Assembly: GCA_019119165.1 (NCBI GenBank)
Contig: DWXO01000030.1
Coordinates: 1 to 40,247, forward strand
DNA: 40,247 bases
Source of the DNA: Candidatus Flavonifractor intestinigallinarum
GTDB taxonomy: Bacteria > Bacillota > Clostridia > Oscillospirales > Oscillospiraceae
Direction: 5' to 3'
The position numbers and the translations under genes are program-made. Below, piece by piece: positions 1-7,532 of this stretch (positions within the stretch are counted from its first letter, which is position 1; each line of letters starts with the position of its first letter). The notes beneath the pieces were generated by a model that worked only from the letters and a program-made list of their open reading frames with translations, was not told where the DNA came from and did not search any database.

Positions 1-2
1 AC

Positions 3-83
3 TACAACAACCGCAGAATTAAGGCAAAGCTAAAGGGCTTGCCGCCTGCAATACACAGACAACAAGCCCTTTCGGCTTCTTAA
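3..83 (+). CDS. IS3-family transposase OrfB, C-terminal fragment
   Basis: This is the last 26 codons of a gene that enters from outside the window. The peptide begins YNNRRIKAKLKGLPP and ends in TAA at 81-83. The motif of a tyrosine, two asparagines, two arginines and then a Lys-rich stretch with GL-P is the usual C-terminal end of the DDE integrase domain in IS3-group OrfB proteins, where it follows the last catalytic Glu. None of the catalytic residues lie in the window, so it cannot be said whether the transposase is intact. Confidence 0.75.
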   Translation, partial: YNNRRIKAKLKGLPPAIHRQQALSAS

Positions 84-104
84 ACAATTTTCGATTTCAA
101 ATAT

Positions 105-131
105 TGTCTAACTTTTTGGGGTCACTTCACA
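105..131 (-). repeat. right terminal inverted repeat of the IS3-type element
   Basis: On the plus strand the repeat starts TGTCTAACTTTTTGGGGTCA and runs on to about 131. The complement carries TGACCCCAAAAAGTTAGACA, a string typical of IS3/IS150-group ends in Bacillota. The exact last base is uncertain because the left end is not available. Confidence 0.6.
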
Positions 132-188
132 ACGCAGTATCCGCCCGTTTTTTCTTTTCCCTGAACAGGCTGGAGACAATTCAACCTA

Positions 189-229
189 TTGACACACAAG
201 GACTTTTGACATATACTTAACAAAGTTAA
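189..229 (+). promoter_or_regulatory. promoter and palindromic operator of the marR-type gene
   Basis: TTGACA (189-194), a 17-bp spacer and TATACT (212-217) form a near-consensus sigma-A promoter. A perfect inverted repeat TTAAC-AAA-GTTAA (217-229) starts at the last base of the -10 box, where a bound repressor would block transcription. MarR proteins commonly repress their own operon from such a site, so autoregulation is inferred. The promoter begins only 58 bp after the IS end. Confidence 0.75.
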
Positions 230-254
230 ATAGTTGGAGGGAATTGTAGTTGTC

Positions 255-701
255 ATGGAATGGACGGATATGATGCACTACCAGCAGCAGATGCAAAAGA
301 TCATACGAGCCCTGCTGCCCGCGGGAAAATCCTTGCTGACCGCCAGCGAATGCGAGCTGCTGGCCCATCTGTATCTGCGGCCGGAGGAGAACACGCCCTA
401 TTTGCTCAGTCAGGGCAGCGGCATGAAAAAAGAGGCGGTAAGCCGCTGTCTGAAGTCCCTCTATGAAAAAAACTGCATACGCAAGCAGCGGCAGATAACG
501 GACGAGCGAAGCTACCGCCTGTTTATCACCGAGACCGGCCTTGACGAATTGAAACGGGGCTATGAGAGCATTTTGCAGCCCTTCTATGATCTATGGCGCA
601 GTGCCGGCGCGGATTTTGAGGCGTTTATGCGTGATGCGGACAGGCTTGCCGCCCATATTGAGAAAGGACAGGAAAAGACCCATGACCATGAAGTTTTATG
701 A
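255..701 (+). CDS. MarR-family transcriptional regulator
   Basis: This 148-residue protein has the MarR layout: an N-terminal dimerisation helix (MMHYQQQMQKIIRALL), then a winged helix with a recognition region around GMKKEAVSRCLKSLYEK, a basic wing (KQRQITDERSYRLFITETG), and a C-terminal dimerisation helix. MarR proteins are dimeric repressors that leave DNA on binding small phenolic or similar ligands. The ATG at 255 is chosen because GGAGGG lies 13 bases upstream; a TTG at 234 in frame overlaps that ribosome site and is unlikely. The 3' end overlaps the FUSC exporter gene by 20 bases, so the two are translated from one message and the exporter is the likely target. The ligand is unknown. 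Confidence 0.9.
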   Translation: MEWTDMMHYQQQMQKIIRALLPAGKSLLTASECELLAHLYLRPEENTPYLLSQGSGMKKEAVSRCLKSLYEKNCIRKQRQITDERSYRLFITETGLDELKRGYESILQPFYDLWRSAGADFEAFMRDADRLAAHIEKGQEKTHDHEVL

Positions 702-1752
702 CGCGCTGCAGCTGGACCCCTCCATACTGAAGCGGAAGATCGCCGCCAGTGACGCCAGGCGTGAGAAAACCTACTATTGGCTGGCCATCGCGGTTCGCTC
801 CGTGCTTATCGTGGCCTTTGCCATCGTGTTTATCAGCCTGTTGTCCGGGGTGTTTGGGGCCGACAATACGCCGCTGGCGGTGGCGCTGTTCTGCATGATG
901 CTGGGCATCCGCTTTGTCAATTTTGAGTATTGCATCGGCGATTCCCTGGTGACCCTGGCGGCGGTACTGGCGATTCTGGTGCTGGTGCCCAGCGCGGCGG
1001 CGGTCCTTCCGCCGGTACTTTTGATCCCGCTGCACTTTGCGGCCTTTCTTGCGCTGCTCTGTATGACCACCCAGCGGCCTGAAATGGGGAACGGCGGCCT
1101 GTACAGCTTCGCCTACATTTATCTGGCGGGCAACCCGGTGATGGGGGAGGCGCTTGTGCGCCGGGGACTGCTGGCGCTGGTGGGTTATCTCATCTGCGGC
1201 GCCATCCTGTTTGCCAAGCACCGGGACCAGCACAGGGCAACACGGTTTCACCATGTTGTGCGGAGGTTTGATCTTTCCGTGCCGGTCCACCTGTGGCAGC
1301 TGCGGATGGCCCTTGGGGTGAGCCTGGTGTTGTCCGCCGGACAGGTCTTTGGCGTGGAGCGGTTTATGTGGATGGGATTTGCCTGCGCATCGCTGTTGTC
1401 GGAATATCCTTACTCCGGCAATACGTTTACCCGTTTCTGGCAGCGGATTGTGGGGGCGGTGGCAGGCTCCTGCGGATTTTTTGTCCTCTACCTGCTCACG
1501 CCCGAGGCCTTCCATGAATGGATGGGACCTTTGGGCGGGCTGTGCCTGGGCTTTTGTACCGATTACCGGTATAAAACAGCCATGAATTGCTTCGGAGCGC
1601 TGATGCTGGGCGCCGGAATCTACGGACTCCAGGGCGCGGTGGTGCTGCGGATTGTGGACACCCTCTTGGGCGTGACCTTTGGCCTGGCCTTCGCGGCCAT
1701 CTTCCACCGGCTGGCAGCGGTGAGAGTGCTGCCCGCTGCGGAAGGGGAGTAA
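682..1752 (+). CDS. FUSC-type membrane protein, probable exporter
   Basis: A 356-residue polytopic protein. Four to five hydrophobic segments occupy roughly residues 30-150, a short basic cytoplasmic stretch (FAKHRDQHRATRFHHVVRRFD) follows around 180-200, and a second block of helices fills 205-345. This doubled helix block with a hydrophilic middle is the pattern of FUSC/aromatic-acid-exporter (ArAE) proteins, which export aromatic carboxylates or related compounds. The sequence is short for the family and lacks a large C-terminal cytoplasmic domain. ATG 682 overlaps the regulator's stop by 20 bases and has AGGA upstream; ATG 688 is an alternative. Control by the MarR-type repressor is inferred from the shared promoter. 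The substrate cannot be told from the sequence. Confidence 0.7.
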   Translation: MTMKFYDALQLDPSILKRKIAASDARREKTYYWLAIAVRSVLIVAFAIVFISLLSGVFGADNTPLAVALFCMMLGIRFVNFEYCIGDSLVTLAAVLAILVLVPSAAAVLPPVLLIPLHFAAFLALLCMTTQRPEMGNGGLYSFAYIYLAGNPVMGEALVRRGLLALVGYLICGAILFAKHRDQHRATRFHHVVRRFDLSVPVHLWQLRMALGVSLVLSAGQVFGVERFMWMGFACASLLSEYPYSGNTFTRFWQRIVGAVAGSCGFFVLYLLTPEAFHEWMGPLGGLCLGFCTDYRYKTAMNCFGALMLGAGIYGLQGAVVLRIVDTLLGVTFGLAFAAIFHRLAAVRVLPAAEGE

Positions 1753-1802
1753 GACGACGGCGCGGGCATGACCTTTTTCACGGGGTTATCCCGCGGTGGG
1801 CC

Positions 1803-1831
1803 TTTTGCTGGACTCCTTACCGTGTTATACT
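1803..1831 (+). promoter_or_regulatory. possible promoter of the AmmeMemoRadiSam operon
   Basis: TATACT at 1826-1831 sits 44 bases before the start codon. A T-rich hexamer TTTTGC at 1803-1808 has 17-bp spacing; TTGCTG at 1805-1810 would give 15 bp. The -10 box is good and the -35 box weak. The 122-base gap after the FUSC gene supports a new transcript starting here. Confidence 0.4.
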
Positions 1832-1874
1832 GTGTACAGAGAACCTGTCATATGGTCGGAAAGGAGTGTATCAT

Positions 1875-3263
1875 ATGCCTATATTGGGTGCGATCCTGAC
1901 GCCCCATCCCCCTGTGCTGCTGCCCGAAGTGGGCCGGGGAAGGGAGCGTGAGATTGGCGCCACCGGTCAGGCCATGCGCGCCGCCGCCAGAGAGGTGGCG
2001 CGGTGGAACCCGGATGTGCTCATTGTGGCCTCGCCCCATACTGTGATGTACAGGGACTATTTCCACATCGCCCCCGGAGAGGGTGCGGCGGGGAATATGT
2101 CCGCTTTTGGAGCGCCTCAGGTGCGCCTTGAGGTGGAGTACGACGCTCCCCTGCGGGATGAGATTGTGCGCCGGGCCCAGGATGCCGGCCTGGAGGCCGG
2201 AACCCTTGGGCAGCGAAACCCCGCCCTGGATCACGGGGTCCTGCTCCCCCTTACGTTCCTCCGGGGGGCGGGAGTGGATTGCCCGATTATTCGCATGGGC
2301 CTGGCCGATTTTTCCGCCCTGGACCACTACCGGATGGGCCGGTGTGTGGCCGAAGCGGTGGAGGCTCTGGGCCGCCGGGCCGTATTTGTGGCCAGCGGAG
2401 ACCTCTCCCATAAGCTGAAAGCCGACGGCCCCTACGGCTTTGCCCCGGAGGGCCCCGTATTTGATACAGCGGTCACCGACGCCATGGCTTCGGGGGATTT
2501 TCTGCAATTTCTCACCATGGACCCAACCCTCTGTCATCAGGCGGCTGAATGCGGCCTGCGCTCCTTCCAGATGATGGCGGGGGCTCTGGACGGGCTGGCG
2601 GTGGAGCCCCGGCTTCTAAGCCATGAGGGCCCCTTTGGAGTGGGGTACGCGGTGGCTCTGTTTCCGGTCACCGGGCAGGACGAGAGCCGTCGGTATGCCC
2701 CTGTCCTGCAGCAGGCCCGGCGGACCCGCCTGGCGGAGGAACGGACCAGGGAGGACGCCTGGGTGCGGCTGGCCCGGCTGTCCCTGGAGACCTGTGTGCG
2801 TACCCGTCGTACCCTGGACAAGCTGCCCGAGGGACTGCCTCAGGAGCTGACCGACCATACGGCGGGGGCCTTCGTGTCCCTTCATGTAGACGGACGCCTG
2901 CGGGGGTGTATCGGCACCATCGCCCCCACCCGGGAGAATGTGGCCTGGGAGATCGTCCAAAACGCTGTCTCCGCCGGGACCCGCGATCCGCGCTTTCCGG
3001 AGGTACAGGCCCAGGAGCTGGATGACCTGGAGTACAGCGTGGATGTGCTGGGAGAGCCGAAGCCTGTGGACTCCGCCGCCCAGCTGGACCCCAGACAATA
3101 CGGGGTTATTGTGAGCTGCGGCCAGCGGCGGGGGCTGCTGCTGCCTGACTTGGAGGGCGTGGATACGGTGGAGCAGCAGCTGGATATCGCCCGGCATAAG
3201 GGCGGGATCAGCCCTCAGGAGCCGTACCAGATCCAGCGGTTTCGGGTGGTGCGTCACCGATGA
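1875..3263 (+). CDS. AmmeMemoRadiSam proteins B and A fused (Memo/LigB-like plus AMMECR1)
   Basis: This 462-residue protein joins two domains usually named separately. Residues 1 to about 270 are a Memo/class III extradiol dioxygenase-like domain with LTPHPPV (His11), the DHG motif in NPALDHGVLLPL, and VASGDLSH near 175, the positions that hold metal in LigB-type enzymes. Residues about 290-462 are an AMMECR1 domain with its hallmark LRGCIG at 342-347 (Cys345) and DPRFPEV further on. AAGGAG at 1861-1866 sets ATG 1875. The stop overlaps the start of the radical SAM gene by four bases (ATGA), so the two are translationally coupled. The Memo, AMMECR1 and radical SAM trio is a recurrent set in bacteria and archaea; I know of no settled reaction for it. 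A role in a redox or metal-dependent modification is inference only. Confidence 0.9.
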   Translation: MPILGAILTPHPPVLLPEVGRGREREIGATGQAMRAAAREVARWNPDVLIVASPHTVMYRDYFHIAPGEGAAGNMSAFGAPQVRLEVEYDAPLRDEIVRRAQDAGLEAGTLGQRNPALDHGVLLPLTFLRGAGVDCPIIRMGLADFSALDHYRMGRCVAEAVEALGRRAVFVASGDLSHKLKADGPYGFAPEGPVFDTAVTDAMASGDFLQFLTMDPTLCHQAAECGLRSFQMMAGALDGLAVEPRLLSHEGPFGVGYAVALFPVTGQDESRRYAPVLQQARRTRLAEERTREDAWVRLARLSLETCVRTRRTLDKLPEGLPQELTDHTAGAFVSLHVDGRLRGCIGTIAPTRENVAWEIVQNAVSAGTRDPRFPEVQAQELDDLEYSVDVLGEPKPVDSAAQLDPRQYGVIVSCGQRRGLLLPDLEGVDTVEQQLDIARHKGGISPQEPYQIQRFRVVRHR

Positions 3264-4084
3264 GCGCCCGATGCCCGCTGTGCTTTCACCACTGTGACCT
3301 GGAGGAGGGGCAGACGGGACTGTGCCGGGCCAGAGCCAACCGGGGCGGACGGATCGTCTCCCTGAACTACGGCAAGCTGACCGCGCTGGCCCTGGACCCC
3401 ATTGAGAAAAAGCCTCTGCGCCGGTTCCACCCCGGCAGCATGGTGCTGTCGGTGGGCAGTTTTGGCTGCAATCTGCGCTGCCCCTTTTGCCAGAACGTTG
3501 AGATTGCCGGGGCGGGGGAGGAACTCCCCACCCGTACCTGCTCGCCGGAAAGACTGGTGGAGGAGGCCCGCCGCCTGGTCGACCGGGGCAATATTGGTGT
3601 GGCCTACACCTACAACGAGCCGCTGGTGGGCTATGAGTATGTGCGGGACTGCGCCGCGCTGGTGCATGAAGCCGGGCTGCTCAATGTGCTGGTGACCAAC
3701 GGTACCATTGAGGAGGAGCCGTGGCTGGAGTTGCTGCCGCTGATGGATGGGGTGAATATCGACCTGAAGGGCTTTACGGAGCACTGGTACCGTACTCTGG
3801 GCGGCGACCTCACGTCGGTGAAGCGCTCTATCTCCCTGGCCGCGAGCCGCTGCCATGTGGAGGTCACCACTCTGATCGTGCCGGGTGAAAACGACACCGA
3901 GGAAGAGATCCGCGCCCTGTCCGGGTGGCTTGCCTCGGTCAGCCCCCACATCCCCCTGCATATCTCCCGCATCTTTCCCCGCCACCTTATGACGGACCGT
4001 CCGCCCACGCCGGTGGAGACGGTATACCGGCTGGCCGATGTGGCCCGGGAGCGTCTGCGGTATGTCTATACCGGAAACTGCTGA
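3260..4084 (+). CDS. amrS: AmmeMemoRadiSam system radical SAM enzyme
   Basis: A 274-residue radical SAM protein related to pyruvate formate-lyase activating enzymes. The cluster motif CNLRCPFC places Cys70, Cys74 and Cys77 (CX3CX2C) for the [4Fe-4S] cluster that cleaves S-adenosylmethionine. An N-terminal Cys cluster (MSARCPLCFHHCDLEEGQTG, with C5, C8, C12 and a later C in GLCRARANR) could bind a second metal centre. YTYNEP and VNIDLKGF follow the usual order for the family. Its ATG overlaps the stop of the Memo-AMMECR1 fusion by four bases, showing a dedicated operon, and a strong hairpin terminator follows. The substrate is not known; the neighbour is the best candidate partner. Confidence 0.9.
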   Translation: MSARCPLCFHHCDLEEGQTGLCRARANRGGRIVSLNYGKLTALALDPIEKKPLRRFHPGSMVLSVGSFGCNLRCPFCQNVEIAGAGEELPTRTCSPERLVEEARRLVDRGNIGVAYTYNEPLVGYEYVRDCAALVHEAGLLNVLVTNGTIEEEPWLELLPLMDGVNIDLKGFTEHWYRTLGGDLTSVKRSISLAASRCHVEVTTLIVPGENDTEEEIRALSGWLASVSPHIPLHISRIFPRHLMTDRPPTPVETVYRLADVARERLRYVYTGNC

Positions 4085-4094
4085 ATATAGGATC

Positions 4095-4136
4095 AATGAA
4101 ATGGACGCCCGGCTTTAGCCGGGCGTCCATTTCATT
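4095..4136. terminator. bidirectional terminator between amrS and the lysR-type gene
   Basis: A perfect 19-bp stem (4095-4113 with 4118-4136) closes on a TTTA loop. It serves both convergent genes; the stop codon of the minus-strand LysR gene (4132-4134) lies inside the right arm. There is no long T tract, only short ATTT runs in the stem itself. Confidence 0.8.
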
Positions 4137-5028
4137 CACGCGTCATCTGAAAAGAGGTCAGATGGGTTTGCAGCTGCTCCCAAAACAGCTCCGCCGCCTT
4201 GGAGAAGGTCTGAGATTTTTTCCAAACCAGGTGCATCCCCAGCTCCAGCTTTGGCGTCAGGGGTCGGAAGCACAGGTTGCTGCCGGTGGTGTTGACCAGC
4301 TTGTCCAGGGTAAAGGCGTATCCAAGTCCCTCGTCCACCATCAGAGAGGCGTTGTAGATCAGATTATAGGTGGCGACGGTGTGGAGTTCCGTGGGCTCTT
4401 TTTTGAGCCAGCGGTACAGACCGCTTTTGTTGTCCACCTGCCGGGAGAGGATGAGGGGCTTGTCCCACAGGTCCCGGGGAGAGACGGCGTCCTGCCCGGC
4501 CAGCGGGCTGTCCCGCCGCATGAGCACCCCCCAGGTGTCCTTCATGGGCAGTTCCATGTAGTGGTACCTTGTTTTATCCAGGTCCCCCAAAAGGATGCCG
4601 AAATCCAGCAGTCCCTTGTCCAGCCGCTCGCATACGTCCACGGCATCGCCGCTGACAATGTGGAAATGGATGCCCGGATGGCGCTCCCGCAGCTGCTTGG
4701 CGGCGCTGACGATCTGGCGCACGCCGTCGGTCTCGCCGGTGCCGATGTAGATGTCCCCGTTGACGGTGTTGCCTGACTGCATGATCTCTTTTTCCGTTCG
4801 GCCCACCAGCTCCAGGATTTCCTCCGCCCGTTTCCGTAGCAGCATACCGTCCTCGGTCAGGGTGATCTTCCGGCTGCCCCGGACCATTAGCTGCTTGCCC
4901 AGCTCCTCCTCCAGCTCCTTGAGCTGCCTGGAGAGGGTGGGCTGGGTCAGGTGGAGGGAGTGAGCCGCCGCCGAGATATTCTGCTCCCGGGCCACGGCCA
5001 GAAAGTATTGCAGCACTCTCAATTCCAT
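4132..5028 (-). CDS. LysR-family transcriptional regulator
   Basis: A 298-residue LysR-type regulator. Residues 1-60 hold the winged helix-turn-helix (MELRVLQYFLAVAREQNISA, then LHLTQPTLSRQLKELEEELG), a linker helix follows, and the rest is the two-lobed effector domain with the common SGDAVDV and LILSRQ stretches. ATG 5028 is chosen because GAGGTGA lies just upstream; a GTG at 5037 overlaps that site. The gene is divergent from the acetyltransferase/flavodoxin operon across a 137-base gap with an inverted repeat, so it most likely controls that operon and itself. The effector is unknown; given the oxidoreductase and CMD genes, a reactive or aromatic compound is a guess. Confidence 0.9.
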   Translation of the reverse strand: MELRVLQYFLAVAREQNISAAAHSLHLTQPTLSRQLKELEEELGKQLMVRGSRKITLTEDGMLLRKRAEEILELVGRTEKEIMQSGNTVNGDIYIGTGETDGVRQIVSAAKQLRERHPGIHFHIVSGDAVDVCERLDKGLLDFGILLGDLDKTRYHYMELPMKDTWGVLMRRDSPLAGQDAVSPRDLWDKPLILSRQVDNKSGLYRWLKKEPTELHTVATYNLIYNASLMVDEGLGYAFTLDKLVNTTGSNLCFRPLTPKLELGMHLVWKKSQTFSKAAELFWEQLQTHLTSFQMTRE

Positions 5029-5049
5029 TGCGCTCACCTCTGGGTATAT

Positions 5050-5133
5050 GATAACATGGCGTAACGATAGGTTTCAAGCATAGTAAGATATTCTGTATAG
5101 GTATTTGTTATCTGAATCCGCCGGTGATACAAT
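5050..5133 (+). promoter_or_regulatory. divergent control region of the LysR locus
   Basis: TTGTTA (5105-5110), 17 bp, and TACAAT (5128-5133) form a plausible promoter for the acetyltransferase operon. A 7-bp inverted repeat, GATAACA (5050-5056) and TGTTATC (5106-5112), brackets the region with 49 bp between the arms; the right arm lies on the -35 box and the left arm close to the regulator's start. Such paired half-sites across a divergent gap fit a LysR protein that loops or bends DNA. Confidence 0.55.
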
Positions 5134-5165
5134 GGAACCAAATATCTAAGGATTGGGAGCAGATT

Positions 5166-5747
5166 ATGGATTTAGCTGAATTTTTAGAGCATCTGAACAG
5201 CGGCAAGCCGGTGAACGGCGGAAGCGAGGCCCACCAGTTCATGCACGGCGTCAGCCAGGAGGCCCTGCGGATTACCGCGGAGATCAATGGGAGCTACCAT
5301 GAGCCGGCTCAGCTGCGGGCGCTGTTTTCTGAACTGACCGGCAGGCCGGTGGATGAGAGCTTCGGGCTTTTCCCACCCTTTTACACCGACTGCGGAAAGA
5401 ATATCCACATTGGCAAAAATGTGTTTATCAATATGGGGTGCAAGTTTCAGGACCAGGGCGGTATTTTCATCGGGGATGGGGCACTCATCGGCCACAATGT
5501 GGTGCTGGCTACCCTCAACCACGCCGCCTCCCCCAAGGATCGGGGCAGCATGATTCCCGCGCCCATCCGGATCGGAAAAAATGTGTGGGTGGGCGCCAAT
5601 GCCGTCATTCTGCCCGGTGTGACCATCGGGGACGGCGCCATTGTGGCCGCCGGAGCGGTGGTGAACCGGGATGTGCCGGAAAATACCGTGGTAGGCGGCG
5701 TACCTGCAAAAGTCATACGAACCATTCATGAGGAGGAACAGGCATGA
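5166..5747 (+). CDS. sugar O-acetyltransferase (maltose/galactoside acetyltransferase type)
   Basis: A 193-residue left-handed beta-helix acetyltransferase of the LacA/Maa group. An N-terminal helical region (residues 1-60) precedes hexapeptide repeats such as IHIGKNVFINMG, IFIGDGALIGHNV, IRIGKNVWVGANAVILPGVTIGDGAIVAAGAVV, and the closing VPAKVIR. The active-site His is likely the one in LNHAASPKDR (about residue 119). The enzymes transfer acetyl from acetyl-CoA to a sugar hydroxyl or similar acceptor. ATG 5166 follows GGGAG; an upstream in-frame start at 5124 lies before the promoter's -10 box and is rejected. Its stop overlaps the flavodoxin-like gene by four bases. Confidence 0.88.
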   Translation: MDLAEFLEHLNSGKPVNGGSEAHQFMHGVSQEALRITAEINGSYHEPAQLRALFSELTGRPVDESFGLFPPFYTDCGKNIHIGKNVFINMGCKFQDQGGIFIGDGALIGHNVVLATLNHAASPKDRGSMIPAPIRIGKNVWVGANAVILPGVTIGDGAIVAAGAVVNRDVPENTVVGGVPAKVIRTIHEEEQA

Positions 5748-6286
5748 GCAAACGGGTTTTGGTACTCTCCACCAGTCTGCGTCCCAACAGCAACTCCGAC
5801 CTGCTGGCCCGGCAGTTTGCCCAGGGCGCTCAGGAGGCGGGACATCAGGTGGAACTGGTTTCCCTGCGGGACAAGGAGCTGCACTTTTGCCGGGGCTGTC
5901 TGGCCTGTTTGAAGCAGTCCCGGTGCGTGATTCAGGACGACGCCAATGCCATTGTGGAAAAAATGGGGGCGGCGGATGTGATCTGCTTTGCTACGCCGGT
6001 GTACTACTACGAGATGTCCGGTCAGATGAAAACCCTGCTGGACCGGGCCAATTGCCTGTACGCCGCTGACTATGCCTTCCGGGACATCTACCTGCTCACC
6101 GCCTCCGCCGAGGAGGAGGACAGCGCCTCCGACGGCCCTGTAAACGGCCTGAGCGGCTGGATTGCCTGCTTTGAAAAGGCCCGGCTGGCCGGTGTGGTGC
6201 GGGGCGGCGGCGTCAACGAGCCGGGGGAGATGTCCCGCCGGATGGAAAAGCTGGCCGAGGCCTATGAGCTGGGTAAGCGCGTATGA
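5744..6286 (+). CDS. flavodoxin-fold NAD(P)H-dependent oxidoreductase
   Basis: A 180-residue FMN reductase-like protein. The N-terminal strand and phosphate loop read VLVLSTSLRPNSNSD, the family's FMN-binding signature. CRGCLACLK (about 47-55) gives a C-x2-C-x2-C pattern followed by another Cys in SRCVIQDD, typical of the Clostridial 'flavodoxin family' members. ICFATPVYYYEMSGQMKTLLDR supplies the flavin-ring-facing TPVYY loop. The start ATGA overlaps the stop of the acetyltransferase gene and its own stop overlaps the lipoprotein gene by four bases, so translation is coupled along the operon. The electron acceptor is unknown. Confidence 0.9.
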   Translation: MSKRVLVLSTSLRPNSNSDLLARQFAQGAQEAGHQVELVSLRDKELHFCRGCLACLKQSRCVIQDDANAIVEKMGAADVICFATPVYYYEMSGQMKTLLDRANCLYAADYAFRDIYLLTASAEEEDSASDGPVNGLSGWIACFEKARLAGVVRGGGVNEPGEMSRRMEKLAEAYELGKRV

Positions 6287-6762
6287 ACACTGCGGCAAGA
6301 TGGTTTTGTATGCTGCTTGCCGTATGCGGCCTGTCGGCCTGCGGAGCCGGTGACAGTCTGGGAGAGGCCGGCACGACGCCCCAATCCGTAGAGTCGGCGT
6401 CCAGTCAGGAGGGAACGTCCTTGAAGATCACAGTGGGCAAGGAAGAACTGATGGCCACATGGGAGGACAACAGCTCCGCCCGGGAATTTCAGGAGCTGCT
6501 GGAACAGGGATCGGTGACCATCGAAATGGAGGATTACGGCGGTTTTGAAAAGGTGGGGGCGCTGGGTACTGATCTGACTCGAAACGACCGGCAGATCACC
6601 ACGGAACCGGGAGATGTGATCCTCTATCAGGGAAATCAGATCACTATCTATTACGGTACCAATACCTGGAGCTTTACCCGACTTGCAAAAATTGATGATC
6701 CAGCCGATTTACAGGAAAAGCTGGGAGAGGGCAGGGTCCAGGTCACATTTTCTCTTGGATAG
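6283..6762 (+). CDS. lipoprotein with a cyclophilin-like domain
   Basis: A 159-residue lipoprotein. The signal peptide ends in the lipobox LSAC with Cys20 as the lipidation site, and a Ser/Thr/Glu-rich linker follows to about residue 45. Residues 46-159 (KITVGKEELMATWEDNSSAR, then EMEDYGGFEKVGALG, GDVILYQGNQITIYYGTNTW, FTRLAKIDD) match the cyclophilin-like fold found in small Bacillota proteins next to flavodoxin genes. Such proteins share the beta-barrel fold but not the prolyl isomerase residues, and their role is not settled. The start overlaps the flavodoxin-like gene's stop by four bases. Its surface location implies that the operon has both a cytoplasmic and an extracytoplasmic part. 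Confidence 0.8.
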   Translation: MNTAARWFCMLLAVCGLSACGAGDSLGEAGTTPQSVESASSQEGTSLKITVGKEELMATWEDNSSAREFQELLEQGSVTIEMEDYGGFEKVGALGTDLTRNDRQITTEPGDVILYQGNQITIYYGTNTWSFTRLAKIDDPADLQEKLGEGRVQVTFSLG

Positions 6763-6774
6763 GAGGTAGCTGTT

Positions 6775-7527
6775 ATGGCAGTGAAGCAGACGGCGGGCAG
6801 AGACGCCCTGGGGGAGTTTGCCCCCAAATTCGCGGAATTGAACGATGATGTGCTGTTTGGCCAGGTGTGGAGCCGGGAGGACAAGCTCTCCCTGCGGGAC
6901 CGCTCTCTGGTTACAGTCGTGGCCCTGATGGCCCAGGGGCTGGTGGACAGCTCCTTCCAGTACCACCTGACCACCGCCAGGCAAAACGGCATTACCCGGC
7001 AGGAGATCGCGGAGATCCTGACCCACGCCGCCTTTTACGCCGGCTGGCCCAAGGCCTGGGCGGCCTTCCGTATGGCCAAGGAGGTGTGGGCCGGGGAGGA
7101 TGGCGGCGACGGCAAGGCCATGCACCAGAAGGAGATGGTATTCCCCATTGGAGCGCCCAATGACGGGTTCGCCCAATATTTTGTGGGGCAGAGCTATCTC
7201 CAGCCCCTCTCCACCAGTCAGGTGGGGGTGTATAACGTGACCTTTGAGCCGGGCTGCCGCAACAACTGGCACATTCATCACGGCGACAAAGGAGGCGGCC
7301 AGATCCTGGTCTGCGTGGCGGGCCGTGGCTGGTACCAGGAATGGGGGAAGCAGGCCAGAGCGCTTCATCCAGGCGATGTGGTCAACATCCCCACAGGGGT
7401 CAAGCACTGGCACGGCGCGGCGTCCGACAGCTGGTTCTCCCACCTTGCCCTGGAGGTGCCCGGCGAAAACTGCTCCAATGAGTGGCTGGAGGCAGTCTCT
7501 GAAACAGAATATGAGAAACTGGGCTGA
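6775..7527 (+). CDS. carboxymuconolactone decarboxylase-like protein fused to a cupin
   Basis: A 250-residue fusion. Residues 1-115 form a CMD/AhpD-like helical domain (FGQVWSREDKLSLRDRSLVTV, FQYHLTTARQNGITRQEIAEILTHAAFYAGWPKAW). It has no CXXC pair, so it is closer to gamma-carboxymuconolactone decarboxylase than to the AhpD peroxidase. Residues 130-240 are a cupin with metal-ligand motif NNWHIHHGDKGGGQ and HWHG later. Such CMD-cupin fusions often sit beside flavodoxin-like reductases and LysR regulators. GGAGGT before ATG 6775 is a strong ribosome site, 12 bases after the lipoprotein stop. It is the last gene of the operon. The substrate is not evident. Confidence 0.88.
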   Translation: MAVKQTAGRDALGEFAPKFAELNDDVLFGQVWSREDKLSLRDRSLVTVVALMAQGLVDSSFQYHLTTARQNGITRQEIAEILTHAAFYAGWPKAWAAFRMAKEVWAGEDGGDGKAMHQKEMVFPIGAPNDGFAQYFVGQSYLQPLSTSQVGVYNVTFEPGCRNNWHIHHGDKGGGQILVCVAGRGWYQEWGKQARALHPGDVVNIPTGVKHWHGAASDSWFSHLALEVPGENCSNEWLEAVSETEYEKLG

Positions 7528-7532
7528 TTTTT

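Larger units (their letters stand above)
1..131 (+). mobile_element. 3' end of an IS3-family insertion sequence
   Basis: The first 83 bases read as the C-terminus of an IS3-type OrfB transposase. They are followed by AT-rich DNA ending in a terminal repeat of the kind seen at IS3/IS150-group ends (complement TGACCCCAAAAAGTTAGACA). The element begins outside the window, so only its right end is seen. A 9-bp inverted repeat (AAGGGCTTG 33-41, CAAGCCCTT 63-71) lies inside the transposase end and may form a hairpin. The outer boundary at 131 is inferred from a TG...CA type end; the target duplication cannot be checked without the left end. Confidence 0.75.

Noticed and set aside
234-254. TTG start for the MarR gene
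   Set aside because: It overlaps the GGAGGG ribosome site; ATG 255 is better placed.
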